DNA of 64,000 nt from C-114 sp963745405 (lineage in GTDB: Bacteria > Chloroflexota > Limnocylindria > Limnocylindrales > CSP1-4): the NCBI GenBank assembly GCA_963745405.1, contig CAVUWY010000002.1:2728001-2792000 (forward strand), read 5' to 3'. This document shows positions 9,462 through 16,740 of the stretch, piece after piece. Every line of letters begins with the position of its first letter. Position 1 is the stretch's first letter. A model generated the notes under the pieces. It was not told the DNA's origin, made no database searches, and was given only the letters and a program-made list of their open reading frames with translations. The position numbers were made by a program, and so were the translations under genes.

Positions 9462-9530
9462 GCGTCCAGAGATGCTCGCGGCACCCGACTGGAATGCGGC
9501 TCGCAGCCGAGGTCTGGGTGCCCGACCGCG

Positions 9531-9989
9531 TTGCGAGCTCGGGTCGATCGGGCGTACGTTGATCCGGAATTCGCGGCGAGGCGAGACCGAGGGAGTGAAC
9601 AGCACATCCCATTAGTTCGAAGCGGAACGTGGCGGCGATCCCTTGGTGGCATCTCCGCCGTCATCCTGTTCCTGCTCGTCAATCCGTGGATCGTGATCTT
9701 TCCGAAGAGCACGCTCGATCAGGTGATCACGGTCGCCTTCTGGATCTCCGTCATCGTCCTGCTCATCGTCCTGTTCGAGATGCGCAAGGAGCCGGGTGGC
9801 GAGACGTGCTTCCTGCTCGCCGGCGCTGACTCCATCAACCCGGTCCTCTTCACCCTCGCCGTCGGGCTCATCCTGGCCTGGAAGGTCGCCGGCTACTACG
9901 GCCTCGACCGCTACCTCCTGCCGCTGCTCGGCACCCCGTGGCATCCGGGGACCATCACCGGCTCGGAGAAGTCCCCAAGGCCTGCCTGA
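9531..9989 (+). CDS. membrane protein of unknown function
   Basis: A 152-residue frame with a charged N-terminal arm (AYVDPEFAARRDRGSEQHIP), then hydrophobic helices around residues 39-58 (GGISAVILFLLVNPWIVIF), 65-83 (VITVAFWISVIVLLIVLF) and 103-120. The end is soluble and aromatic (YYGLDRYLLPLLGTPWHPG). The start used is TTG 9531, the only near-cognate codon that keeps the arm. It lies downstream of the small acidic protein and may share its transcript. Confidence 0.6.
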   Translation: MRARVDRAYVDPEFAARRDRGSEQHIPLVRSGTWRRSLGGISAVILFLLVNPWIVIFPKSTLDQVITVAFWISVIVLLIVLFEMRKEPGGETCFLLAGADSINPVLFTLAVGLILAWKVAGYYGLDRYLLPLLGTPWHPGTITGSEKSPRPA

Positions 9990-10256
9990 GGGTCGCGGCG
10001 GTCGAAAGCTCGTGCTGGCGCTCGATCAGCCGCTCATCTGGAAGCCGGTTCGCATCCGGCGTCGTGTCGCCGACTCCCGCTCGTCGCGAGCCGGCGCGCG
10101 ATCTTCCGGCCATCCGGGAGACGGATACGCCCGCCGGGGCCGGACCATGTCGAGACGTTGCTCCGCTGCACCGAGCTTTCGGACTACGCTCCGGCGGGCA
10201 GCGGGCCTCCGTACGAACCCCCAGCCGACGGACGTCCGCTGCCCGGCGACAGCGAC

Positions 10257-10430
10257 TCAGACCGAATGGCCGACGTTGCTCAGGATCTTCGAGACACTGC
10301 CGCCCAGGAAGATGAGGGCGACGATCGCGATGATCGCGATGAGGGCGAGGATGAGGGCGTACTCGGCGAGGCCCTGACCGTTCTCGTCAGGGTCGGACCA
10401 CGGCCATCTGCGGCCGAACAGGATCTCCAT
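10257..10430 (-). CDS. Flp/Fap-type pilin
   Basis: A 57-residue Flp family prepilin. The basic leader MEILFGRRWPWSDPDENG ends at Gly18, where a prepilin peptidase would cut. The mature part starts QGLAEYALILAL, with the family Glu at +5 followed by Tyr, then one long hydrophobic helix (to about residue 43) and a short polar end. GGAG precedes the ATG at 10428-10430. In tad loci such pilins build thin adhesive fibres, but no tad ATPase, secretin or peptidase lies in this window, so the pilin is an orphan here. Confidence 0.88.
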   Translation of the reverse strand: MEILFGRRWPWSDPDENGQGLAEYALILALIAIIAIVALIFLGGSVSKILSNVGHSV

Positions 10431-10650
10431 GGTGTGACTCTCCGTGTTGGCCGGTCTTGCCCATACGAGCGCGAACGGCGGGATGGATGCCCGTCGAGTA
10501 TCCGGCCGGATCACGGCCCCGCCTATAGGACGGCGGGACCATTCGCCTAGGTCCGAATGGGGCGTGGGCGGTGCTTCCGGCACCAGCCCGTAGCGGCCCG
10601 CTGGCCGTGCCGGCGCCGACCGGCCGTCGTCCGGGCCCCATGCTGGACCG

Positions 10651-11361
10651 ATGAGGCGCACGTCACCGATTTCGAAGAACCAGCTCGTCGAGCACTTGAC
10701 AGGCGGGCTCTCGGACATCGCGCTCATCGACGAGCTGGGCGGCTGGTTGGCCACATCGAGCCGCTTCAACCGGTTCGCGACGGTGCATGCCGACAAGATC
10801 CGCAAGAAGTTCCGCGGCGCCACCGACGCGGATGCTCGTCGGGACGTCAGGACGGAGCTGGCGGTCGCCCATGTGCTGTCGGCGGACCGTCGGATCGAGC
10901 TCGGCTACGAGGCATACGGCGCGGGCAAGGGCGGGCCCGACTTTACGGCGACGTTCCGTGGCGGGCGGGCCTTCAACATCGAGGTCACCCGGCTGCGACG
11001 AAGCCCGGCCGGGGCCGACGGCAGCGGCCAGATACTCGCCAAGCTTCGCCAGCTTCCTCCGAGCGTGCCCAACGTGGTCGTTCTCGCCATCGATGGACCG
11101 AGCGCCGCGACGCTCGATGTCGACGGGGCGATCCGAGGTCTTCGCTCACGAGCGGATCGGCGGGAGGAGGCGTTCTTCGTCGATCGCGGCTTCGCCTCGT
11201 CCAAGGTGTTCTACGAACGATCGCTGCGCCTCGGGGCGGTCATCACCTGGTGCGAGCTCGCGGCCGCCGACGAACGGGCGTCCCTGTGGGTGAATGCCGC
11301 TGCCCGGATCAGGCTGGCGGATGCGACCGCCCGTGCGTGCCTGGCCTGCTTCCGCGCCTGA
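10651..11361 (+). CDS. PD-(D/E)xK nuclease-like protein
   Basis: A 236-residue soluble protein. The stretch GGPDFTATFRGGRAFNIEVT resembles the PD-(D/E)xK core: Asp on one strand, a loop, then a hydrophobic strand ending in Glu, with Thr in place of the usual Lys. An upstream helix carries TELAVAHVLSADRR, where the family often has another Glu. This suggests a nuclease-fold protein, possibly altered or inactive at the Lys position. It is divergent from the Flp pilin and followed by an unrelated gene. No methylase or defence partner is adjacent. The function is a fold-level guess. Confidence 0.5.
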   Translation: MRRTSPISKNQLVEHLTGGLSDIALIDELGGWLATSSRFNRFATVHADKIRKKFRGATDADARRDVRTELAVAHVLSADRRIELGYEAYGAGKGGPDFTATFRGGRAFNIEVTRLRRSPAGADGSGQILAKLRQLPPSVPNVVVLAIDGPSAATLDVDGAIRGLRSRADRREEAFFVDRGFASSKVFYERSLRLGAVITWCELAAADERASLWVNAAARIRLADATARACLACFRA

Positions 11362-11439
11362 GCGCGGCCGTCCCGACCGCGTCGCCGACGGCCGCCGTGG
11401 CATCATGCCCCTGACCGACCGAGGAGGAGACCCGCCGCC

Positions 11440-12258
11440 GTGCCGCCGATCGACGAGCTGACCCGGATCGAACCCGTCTACCTGGGCCGCCTCGAGAAGC
11501 AGGGCGTCTTCACGACCGGCATCCTCCTCGAGGTGTCGGAAACGCCGACCCGCCGCCAGACCCTGGCCGATCACGTCGGCGCCTCGATCCTCGAGGTCCT
11601 GACCTGGCGTGACGAGGCGCTCATGCTGAACCTCGCCGCCTTCGGGCCGGGTGAGCACATCCTCCTCGCCCAGGCCGGCTTCCCGGGACTCGAGTCGATC
11701 CTCGACGTCGACCTCGAGACGTTCATCCGGCGGGTCGATCGGGCCGCCGCCGCCATGAAGGTCACGCCGCCGGCCGAGCTCACGATGACCGGCTGGTGGG
11801 AGCAGGCGCGGACACTCGAGACGCCGACCGAGCGCGTCGCCGGACCTGACGTGGATGTCGCCGGCGCCGTCCTCCGATGCCTCATCGGGGCCGCCATCGG
11901 TGCCGGTGGTGCGGCTGTGGCCGCCCTTGCCGTACCGAGCGGACCCCCAGGCGCCCAGGTCCTCGTCGTGGTCCTCATCCTCGGGATCACCGGGTTCGTC
12001 GGTCGGCTGGCCGCGCCCGGGACCGCGGGCTTCGCCGGCATCGTGACGGCCGGCCTCATCCTCCTCGGCCTGCTCCTCGGCACGACCGTGCTGATCGAGC
12101 TGCCCGACACGTTCCTGTGGCAGGACGTCGGCCTGTCGTTCCCGCTCGGCCTCGGAGCCGGGCTGCCGGCACTCCTCGTCGGCTGGTTCGTCGGTTGGCT
12201 CGTCGGCCGGCGGATGCGCCCGACGACGGTCCAGGCCGCCCAGAGTCCTGTGTCCTGA
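11440..12258 (+). CDS. DUF4332-type helix-hairpin-helix protein with C-terminal membrane anchor
   Basis: Residues about 5-100 show two SAM/helix-hairpin-helix-like repeats (IEPVYLGRLEKQGVFTTGIL with ADHVGASILEVL, and LLAQAGFPGLESI), typical of DUF4332 proteins. From about 140 the protein is hydrophobic, with three or four membrane spans (VLRCLIGAAIGAGGAAVAAL; VLVVVLILGITGFVGRLA; IVTAGLILLGLLLGTTVLI; LLVGWFVGWLVG). The GTG start has GAGGAGGAG upstream. It opens a same-strand run that continues to 18854. The role is unknown; the N-terminal domain could bind nucleic acid or a protein partner at the membrane. Confidence 0.65.
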   Translation: MPPIDELTRIEPVYLGRLEKQGVFTTGILLEVSETPTRRQTLADHVGASILEVLTWRDEALMLNLAAFGPGEHILLAQAGFPGLESILDVDLETFIRRVDRAAAAMKVTPPAELTMTGWWEQARTLETPTERVAGPDVDVAGAVLRCLIGAAIGAGGAAVAALAVPSGPPGAQVLVVVLILGITGFVGRLAAPGTAGFAGIVTAGLILLGLLLGTTVLIELPDTFLWQDVGLSFPLGLGAGLPALLVGWFVGWLVGRRMRPTTVQAAQSPVS

Positions 12259-12280
12259 GGATCGACCCGGCCGTCCCCGT

Positions 12281-12286
12281 TAGGAT
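12281..12286 (+). promoter_or_regulatory. putative -10 of a leaderless transcript
   Basis: TAGGAT sits six bases before the GTG at 12293. With initiation about seven bases after the hexamer, the mRNA would begin at the start codon. The same spacing recurs at several other genes in this window. Confidence 0.4.
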
Positions 12287-12292
12287 GGTCGG

Positions 12293-13069
12293 GTGAAGTC
12301 CTCGGCGAGCCGGGCGATCGGCGCGCTCGGCGTCGCGACCGCGACGATCCTCGTCCTCCTCGGCATCGGGGTGGCCCTCTTCCTCAACCCCTGGTTCGTC
12401 GCCTTCGAGCAGGGTCGGGCGAACGCGGCGGGGTGGACGGGCTTCAGCGCGGCCGACCTGCGGGCGGCGACCGACTCGATCCTCCACGACCTGTTCCTCG
12501 GCGGTTCCTTCGCGGTCTCCGTGGGCGGCACGATCGTCCTCGACGCGCGGGAACAGGCGCACATGCACGACGTGCGGACAGTCTTCGCCTGGTTCGCGGT
12601 CGCCGTCATCGCCGCTGCGGCGGTCCTCCTCATCGCTCGAGCCGTGAGCGGCGGTGCGGTCTGGTACTGGCGGGCGATCCAGTCCGGAGCCACCGTCCTC
12701 GCCGTGGCCGTCCTGGCCCTCGGGATCACCGCCCTCTTCGCCTTCGATGCCCTCTTCGAGGCATTCCACGAGGTCTTCTTTGCCGGCGGGACGTACACGT
12801 TCGATCCGCGGACCGAGCGGCTCGTCCAGCTGTTTCCCGACCAGTTCTGGTTCGAGACCTCGACCGTGCTCGCGATCGTCCTCATCGTCATGGCGGTCGT
12901 GGTCCGCTTCCTCGCCGGTCGCCGGGCGTCCGGCGCATCGCGGGTGGTCGCCGCCTCGGCCGCCTCACCGCCGGCTGCCCCGGTCACGGCGCCGGCCATC
13001 CCGCCGATCGCCGCGCCGCCGGACGGCACGCCGACGGATAGCGAGCCGGTCGTGATGGGCCGGTCGTGA
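12293..13069 (+). CDS. DUF1461-family integral membrane protein
   Basis: A 258-residue membrane protein of the TIGR01906/DUF1461 type. It has an N-terminal span (TATILVLLGIGVALFLNPWF), a long outer loop including TDSILHDLFLGG and DAREQAHMHDVR, then spans at about 101-120, 128-150 and 195-210. The loop with F-D-A-L-F-E-A-F-H-E-V-F-F is characteristic of the family. The tail is Ala/Pro-rich and soluble. Start GTG; the next gene begins 11 bases after the stop. No function is established for the family. Confidence 0.75.
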   Translation: MKSSASRAIGALGVATATILVLLGIGVALFLNPWFVAFEQGRANAAGWTGFSAADLRAATDSILHDLFLGGSFAVSVGGTIVLDAREQAHMHDVRTVFAWFAVAVIAAAAVLLIARAVSGGAVWYWRAIQSGATVLAVAVLALGITALFAFDALFEAFHEVFFAGGTYTFDPRTERLVQLFPDQFWFETSTVLAIVLIVMAVVVRFLAGRRASGASRVVAASAASPPAAPVTAPAIPPIAAPPDGTPTDSEPVVMGRS

Positions 13070-13079
13070 CGGGCCCGCG

Positions 13080-14228
13080 GTGCTGACGCGATCCGTCGCC
13101 GTCGCCCGGATCCTCGGCGTCGAGATCCGGGTCCATGTGACCTGGGTCGCGGTCCTCGCCTTCGTCGTCGTCGCGGTCGCCCTCCAGCCGGAGGCATTCC
13201 CGGCGGACTTCCCGGACCTCGGCCGGTTCCTCGTCGGAGCCATCCTGGGGTTCCTCTTCTTCGCCTCGGTGGCCGTCCACGAGCTTGCCCATGCCCTGGC
13301 CGCCGGCAGTCGCGGCCTGCCCGCCGGGCCGGTCCTCATCGTCGTGTTCGGCGGCCTCACCGCGGTCGACGAGGAGGCGAGGACGCCGAAGGACGAATTC
13401 GTCATCGCCCTGGCCGGACCGATCGTCAGCATCGCGGTCGGCGTCCCGCTCATCCTCGCCGCGCTCGTGATCGGGATCAGCGACTCAGTCCTCGGCCTCT
13501 TCACCGCGGTCGTCGGCGCGGTCAACGTCATGCTCGGGGCGCTCAACCTCATCCCGGCCTTCCCTCTCGACGGGGGCCGGGTGCTCCACTCGGTGATCTG
13601 GCGGATGACCGGCGACACGTCCCGCGCGATCCGGTTGTCCGCCCGCATCGGCCGGGTGCTCGGATCGGCGATCGTCGGGATCGGCCTCCTCGTGAGCGTG
13701 GCCGGCGACGGCTGGACCGGTGTCGTGATCCTCATCAGCGGCTGGTTCGTCGTCCAGGGCGCCCGGGTGACGGAACGCCGCCAGGCGATCGAGGAGCTCC
13801 TGGCCGGCGTCCAGGTCGAACAGGTCATGGAGCGCGACCTACCGGAGCTCGCCCCGACCCTCACGGTCGACACGTTCGCCGAACAGCTCCTTGCCGACGA
13901 CGAGCGGACGAGCGTGCCGGTCGTCGAGGGTGGGTCGCTCGTCGGCGTGATCGGTGTCGGCGAGCTCCGACGCGTCGGCCGGCGACGGTGGCCGGAGCTG
14001 CGAGCGTCCGACATCATGGTTGCCCCGCCGATCCTGCCGTCCATCGGCGCCGAGGAGGGCGCCTGGGCGGGCCTCGAGCTGCTCCGCCGCTCGGGGCTCG
14101 ATGGCATCCCGGTGATGGCCGGATCGGACCTCCTCGGGTTGCTGACCCGCCGCTCGATCGTGGAGACGATCCAGGCCCGGGCCGCCGAGCGTTCGCGGGC
14201 CGCGGGTCGGGCCCGGACCGGCGCGTGA
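13080..14228 (+). CDS. site-2 protease family (M50) metalloprotease with CBS pair
   Basis: A 382-residue intramembrane protease. The zinc motif VHELAHA is in the third hydrophobic segment (about residues 63-70), and the second motif NLIPAFPLDGGRVLHS (about 158-173) supplies the Asp ligand. About six membrane spans cover residues 15-240. The rest forms a pair of CBS domains (VEQVMERDLPELAPTLTVD through LGLLTRRSIVETI) that may sense adenine nucleotides. Such proteins cut membrane-bound anti-sigma or signal peptides; an ECF/anti-sigma pair lies 5 kb upstream, but a link is only a guess. The stop overlaps the moeA start. Confidence 0.9.
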   Translation: MLTRSVAVARILGVEIRVHVTWVAVLAFVVVAVALQPEAFPADFPDLGRFLVGAILGFLFFASVAVHELAHALAAGSRGLPAGPVLIVVFGGLTAVDEEARTPKDEFVIALAGPIVSIAVGVPLILAALVIGISDSVLGLFTAVVGAVNVMLGALNLIPAFPLDGGRVLHSVIWRMTGDTSRAIRLSARIGRVLGSAIVGIGLLVSVAGDGWTGVVILISGWFVVQGARVTERRQAIEELLAGVQVEQVMERDLPELAPTLTVDTFAEQLLADDERTSVPVVEGGSLVGVIGVGELRRVGRRRWPELRASDIMVAPPILPSIGAEEGAWAGLELLRRSGLDGIPVMAGSDLLGLLTRRSIVETIQARAAERSRAAGRARTGA

Positions 14229-15559
14229 CGTCGCTCGCCTCGTCCGGCCTCCTCTCGGTCGAGGAGGCGCTGGCGGACGTGCTTGCCGCCATCCCCCGGC
14301 CACTGCCGGCCGAGGATGTGGCGCCGGAGGCCGGCGTGGGGCGCTGGCTGGCCGCCCCGGTCATCGCGACGACCGACCTCCCGCCGTGGGACAACAGCGC
14401 GATGGACGGCTACGCCATCCGGGCCTCCGACACCGCCGCAGCGCGGCAGGATGCGCCGGTCCGGCTGCGCGTGGTCGGCGAGATCGCGGCCGGCTCGTGG
14501 CCGCCGCTCACCGTCGATCCTGGCACGGCCGTCCGCATCGCGACCGGAGCGCGGATCCCGGCCGGTGCCGATGCCGTCGTTCCGGTCGAGTCGACGACCC
14601 CCGTGGCCGCCGACGGCTCGCCCGGTCCTCGCGGACGGGAGGCCGTCGGACCGCTGCCGGGGGCGTGCCTCGTCCACGAGCCGGTCCCGGTCGGAGGATC
14701 GATCCGCCGTCGGGCCGGCGACATCCGGGCGGGCTCCCAGGTCCTCGCGGCCGGATCGCGGATCGGCGCGGCCGCGGTGGCCCTCGCGGCCGGGGCCGGG
14801 GTCGCGGCCGTCTCCGTCCATCGGCGCCCTCGCTTCGCGGTCCTCGCCACCGGCGACGAGATCCGCTCCGGCGGCGAGGCGCTCGGCGAGGCGGGCATCC
14901 CCGACGCGAACGGGCCAGGTCTGCGAGCCCTCGTCGCCGCCGCCGGCGGTGAGGCGATCGCCCTCGGGACGGCTCGCGACCTCCTCTCCGACGTATCCGA
15001 GCGCCTGGCCCGCGGCATCCGGGAGGCCGACGGGGTGATCGTCAGCGGGGGCGTCTCGGTCGGGCCGTACGACGTCGTCCGCGGCGCCTTCGAGGCGGTC
15101 GGATCCGTCTCGCTCTGGCGCGTCGCGGTCCAGCCGGGCAAGCCGTTCGCGTTCGGGACGGCGGAGCGGCCGGGCGGGGGAGCCTCGGTCCTCCTCTTCG
15201 GGCTTCCCGGCAACCCGGTCTCGACGGCCGTGACCTTCGAGCTGTTCGTCCGGCCCGCCCTGCGGCGATTGGCCGGCGAGGCGCACCCGACCCGGGCGGT
15301 CGACGCCGGCGTCCTCCTCGAGCCGGTCACCAAGGCCAGCGGCCGGCGGGCGTTCCTGCGGGTCGCCGCCGAGCGGGGCGCCGACGGGCGGCTCCTGCGG
15401 GATGGCCGCGGTCGAGTCCCGGTCCGGCTCGCCGGTGGCCAGGGCAGCCACGTCCTCAGCGCACTCGCCGCCGCCGACGCCCTGGCGATCGTCCCGGAGA
15501 CGCAGGAGTCGCTCCCGGCCGGCGCGGACGTGGCACTCTGGTGGCTGGACGGCGCCTGA
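14225..15559 (+). CDS. moeA: molybdopterin molybdenumtransferase MoeA
   Basis: Inserts molybdate into adenylylated molybdopterin, the last common step of molybdenum cofactor synthesis, in the cytoplasm. The 444-residue protein has the family motifs in order: DNSAMDGYA (about 60), GTAVRIATGARIPAGADAVV (about 100), the MoCF-fold region with TGDEIRSGGE (about 220), GGVSVGPYDVV (about 275), QPGKPFAFG (about 303) and GLPGNPVST (about 325). The start is the GTG at 14225, overlapping the protease stop by four bases. moaC and a moaB/mog gene follow, so this is a cofactor operon. No molybdoenzyme lies in the window. Confidence 0.95.
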   Translation: MTSLASSGLLSVEEALADVLAAIPRPLPAEDVAPEAGVGRWLAAPVIATTDLPPWDNSAMDGYAIRASDTAAARQDAPVRLRVVGEIAAGSWPPLTVDPGTAVRIATGARIPAGADAVVPVESTTPVAADGSPGPRGREAVGPLPGACLVHEPVPVGGSIRRRAGDIRAGSQVLAAGSRIGAAAVALAAGAGVAAVSVHRRPRFAVLATGDEIRSGGEALGEAGIPDANGPGLRALVAAAGGEAIALGTARDLLSDVSERLARGIREADGVIVSGGVSVGPYDVVRGAFEAVGSVSLWRVAVQPGKPFAFGTAERPGGGASVLLFGLPGNPVSTAVTFELFVRPALRRLAGEAHPTRAVDAGVLLEPVTKASGRRAFLRVAAERGADGRLLRDGRGRVPVRLAGGQGSHVLSALAAADALAIVPETQESLPAGADVALWWLDGA

Positions 15560-15626
15560 GGTCGCGCGAAGGCCGCCGGGAGGCTGCCCACGGCCGCTGG
15601 TCGACCTGGGCCGAGAGGGAGGATCG

Positions 15627-16226
15627 ATGGATCGCCAGCCCACGACCCGTCCGGAACGCCGGCGACTGAGCCACGTCGACCGCGCCGGCCGGCCGCGGAT
15701 GGTCGACGTGAGCGACAAGCCGAACACGGCCCGGCGGGCGGTCGCCGAGGCGATCGTCGGGCTCAGCCAGGAGACGCTCAGCCTCGTCATCGACGGCGGC
15801 GGGACCAAGGGCGATGTCCTCGGCGTGGCGGAGCTCGCCGGCGTCATGGGCGGCAAGCGGACGAGCGAGCTGATCCCGCTCTGCCATCCCCTCGCCCTCA
15901 CGGACCTGTCGGTCGCCATCACTCCCGACCGGGCCGCGAGCGCGCTGCGCATCCGGGCCGAGGCCGCGACCACCGGGCCGACCGGCGTCGAGATGGAGGC
16001 CCTGATGGCCGCCTCGATCGCCGCCCTCACCGTCTACGACATGGTCAAGAGCGTCGAGCGGGGTGTCGAGATCCGCTCGGTCGTCCTCGTCAGCAAGAGT
16101 GGCGGCAAGAGCGGCGAGTGGCACCGCCCGGCGAAGCGGCCGGCGAGTGGCGGTCCGGGTCACGCCGAGCGACGGCCCGGCGCTCGTGTCGCGGGGCGCC
16201 AGCCCGGTCGCAAGCCGAAGGGCTGA
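15627..16226 (+). CDS. moaC: cyclic pyranopterin monophosphate synthase MoaC
   Basis: Converts 3',8-cyclo-7,8-dihydro-GTP to cyclic pyranopterin monophosphate with MoaA. Hallmarks are LSHVDRAGRPRMVDVSDK at about residues 14-31, the conserved KRTSELIPLCHPL near 85, and TGVEMEALMAASIAALTVYD with DMVK near 120-140, which hold the active-site Lys and Asp residues. MoaC is normally about 160 residues. Here 199 are present because of a basic Arg/Gly/Pro tail after about residue 160. GAGAGGGAGG precedes the ATG. It follows moeA by 67 bases and precedes moaB by 7. Confidence 0.95.
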   Translation: MDRQPTTRPERRRLSHVDRAGRPRMVDVSDKPNTARRAVAEAIVGLSQETLSLVIDGGGTKGDVLGVAELAGVMGGKRTSELIPLCHPLALTDLSVAITPDRAASALRIRAEAATTGPTGVEMEALMAASIAALTVYDMVKSVERGVEIRSVVLVSKSGGKSGEWHRPAKRPASGGPGHAERRPGARVAGRQPGRKPKG

Positions 16227-16233
16227 GGCGTCG

Positions 16234-16740
16234 ATGGCGGCCCGCTCTCGGACGGCCTATGTACTCACCGCGAGCGATCGCAGTGCGGCCGGCGAGCGAC
16301 CCGACTCCTCCGGTGCCGTGGTGGGCGCGCGACTGGCCGCACTCGGCTTCGCGGTCGACCACGGGGTGGTCGCGGACGAGCGAGCGACGATCGAGGCCGC
16401 CCTCGTGGCCGCTGCGGCCGATCACGACCTCGTCGTGACGACCGGCGGGACCGGGCTGACGCCCCGGGACGTGACGCCCCAGGCGACCCTCGCGGTGATC
16501 GACTACGCGATACCGGGTATCGCCGAGGCGATGCGGGCCGACGGTCGTCGTTCGACGCCGATGGCCGCCCTCAGCCGGGGTGTCGTCGGCGTCCGGGGTC
16601 GGAGCCTCATCGTCAATCTGCCGGGAAGCCCGCGCGGTGCCGCCGAGTCGCTCGAGGTCGTCGTGGCGGTCCTCGACCACGCCCTCGAGACGCTGGCTGG
16701 GCCGTTCGACCACGCCACGGCCGAGGAGTCTGCGCGCTGA
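16234..16740 (+). CDS. moaB: molybdenum cofactor biosynthesis protein MoaB/Mog type
   Basis: Adenylylates molybdopterin (Mog-like activity) or is the related MoaB. The 168-residue protein shows the MoCF fold: YVLTASDRSAAGERPDSSG at the start, VVTTGGTGLTPRDVTPQATL near 72-91, and the late motif IVNLPGSPRGAAESLEVV near 126-143. Sequence alone does not separate MoaB from MogA; in high-GC bacteria the annotation varies. It starts at ATG 16234, seven bases after moaC. Its stop codon shares a base with the start of the iron-sulfur reductase gene. Confidence 0.9.
   Translation: MAARSRTAYVLTASDRSAAGERPDSSGAVVGARLAALGFAVDHGVVADERATIEAALVAAAADHDLVVTTGGTGLTPRDVTPQATLAVIDYAIPGIAEAMRADGRRSTPMAALSRGVVGVRGRSLIVNLPGSPRGAAESLEVVVAVLDHALETLAGPFDHATAEESAR

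Noticed and set aside
10651..11361. Restriction-modification system
   Set aside because: Only a nuclease-like fold is suggested; no methylase, specificity subunit or toxin-antitoxin partner is adjacent.
12965..16030. 1021-residue minus-strand open frame opposite the moeA/moaC region
   Set aside because: Arg/Ser/Ala-rich random composition; it lies opposite well-supported moeA, moaC and protease genes. Long antisense frames are expected at this GC content.
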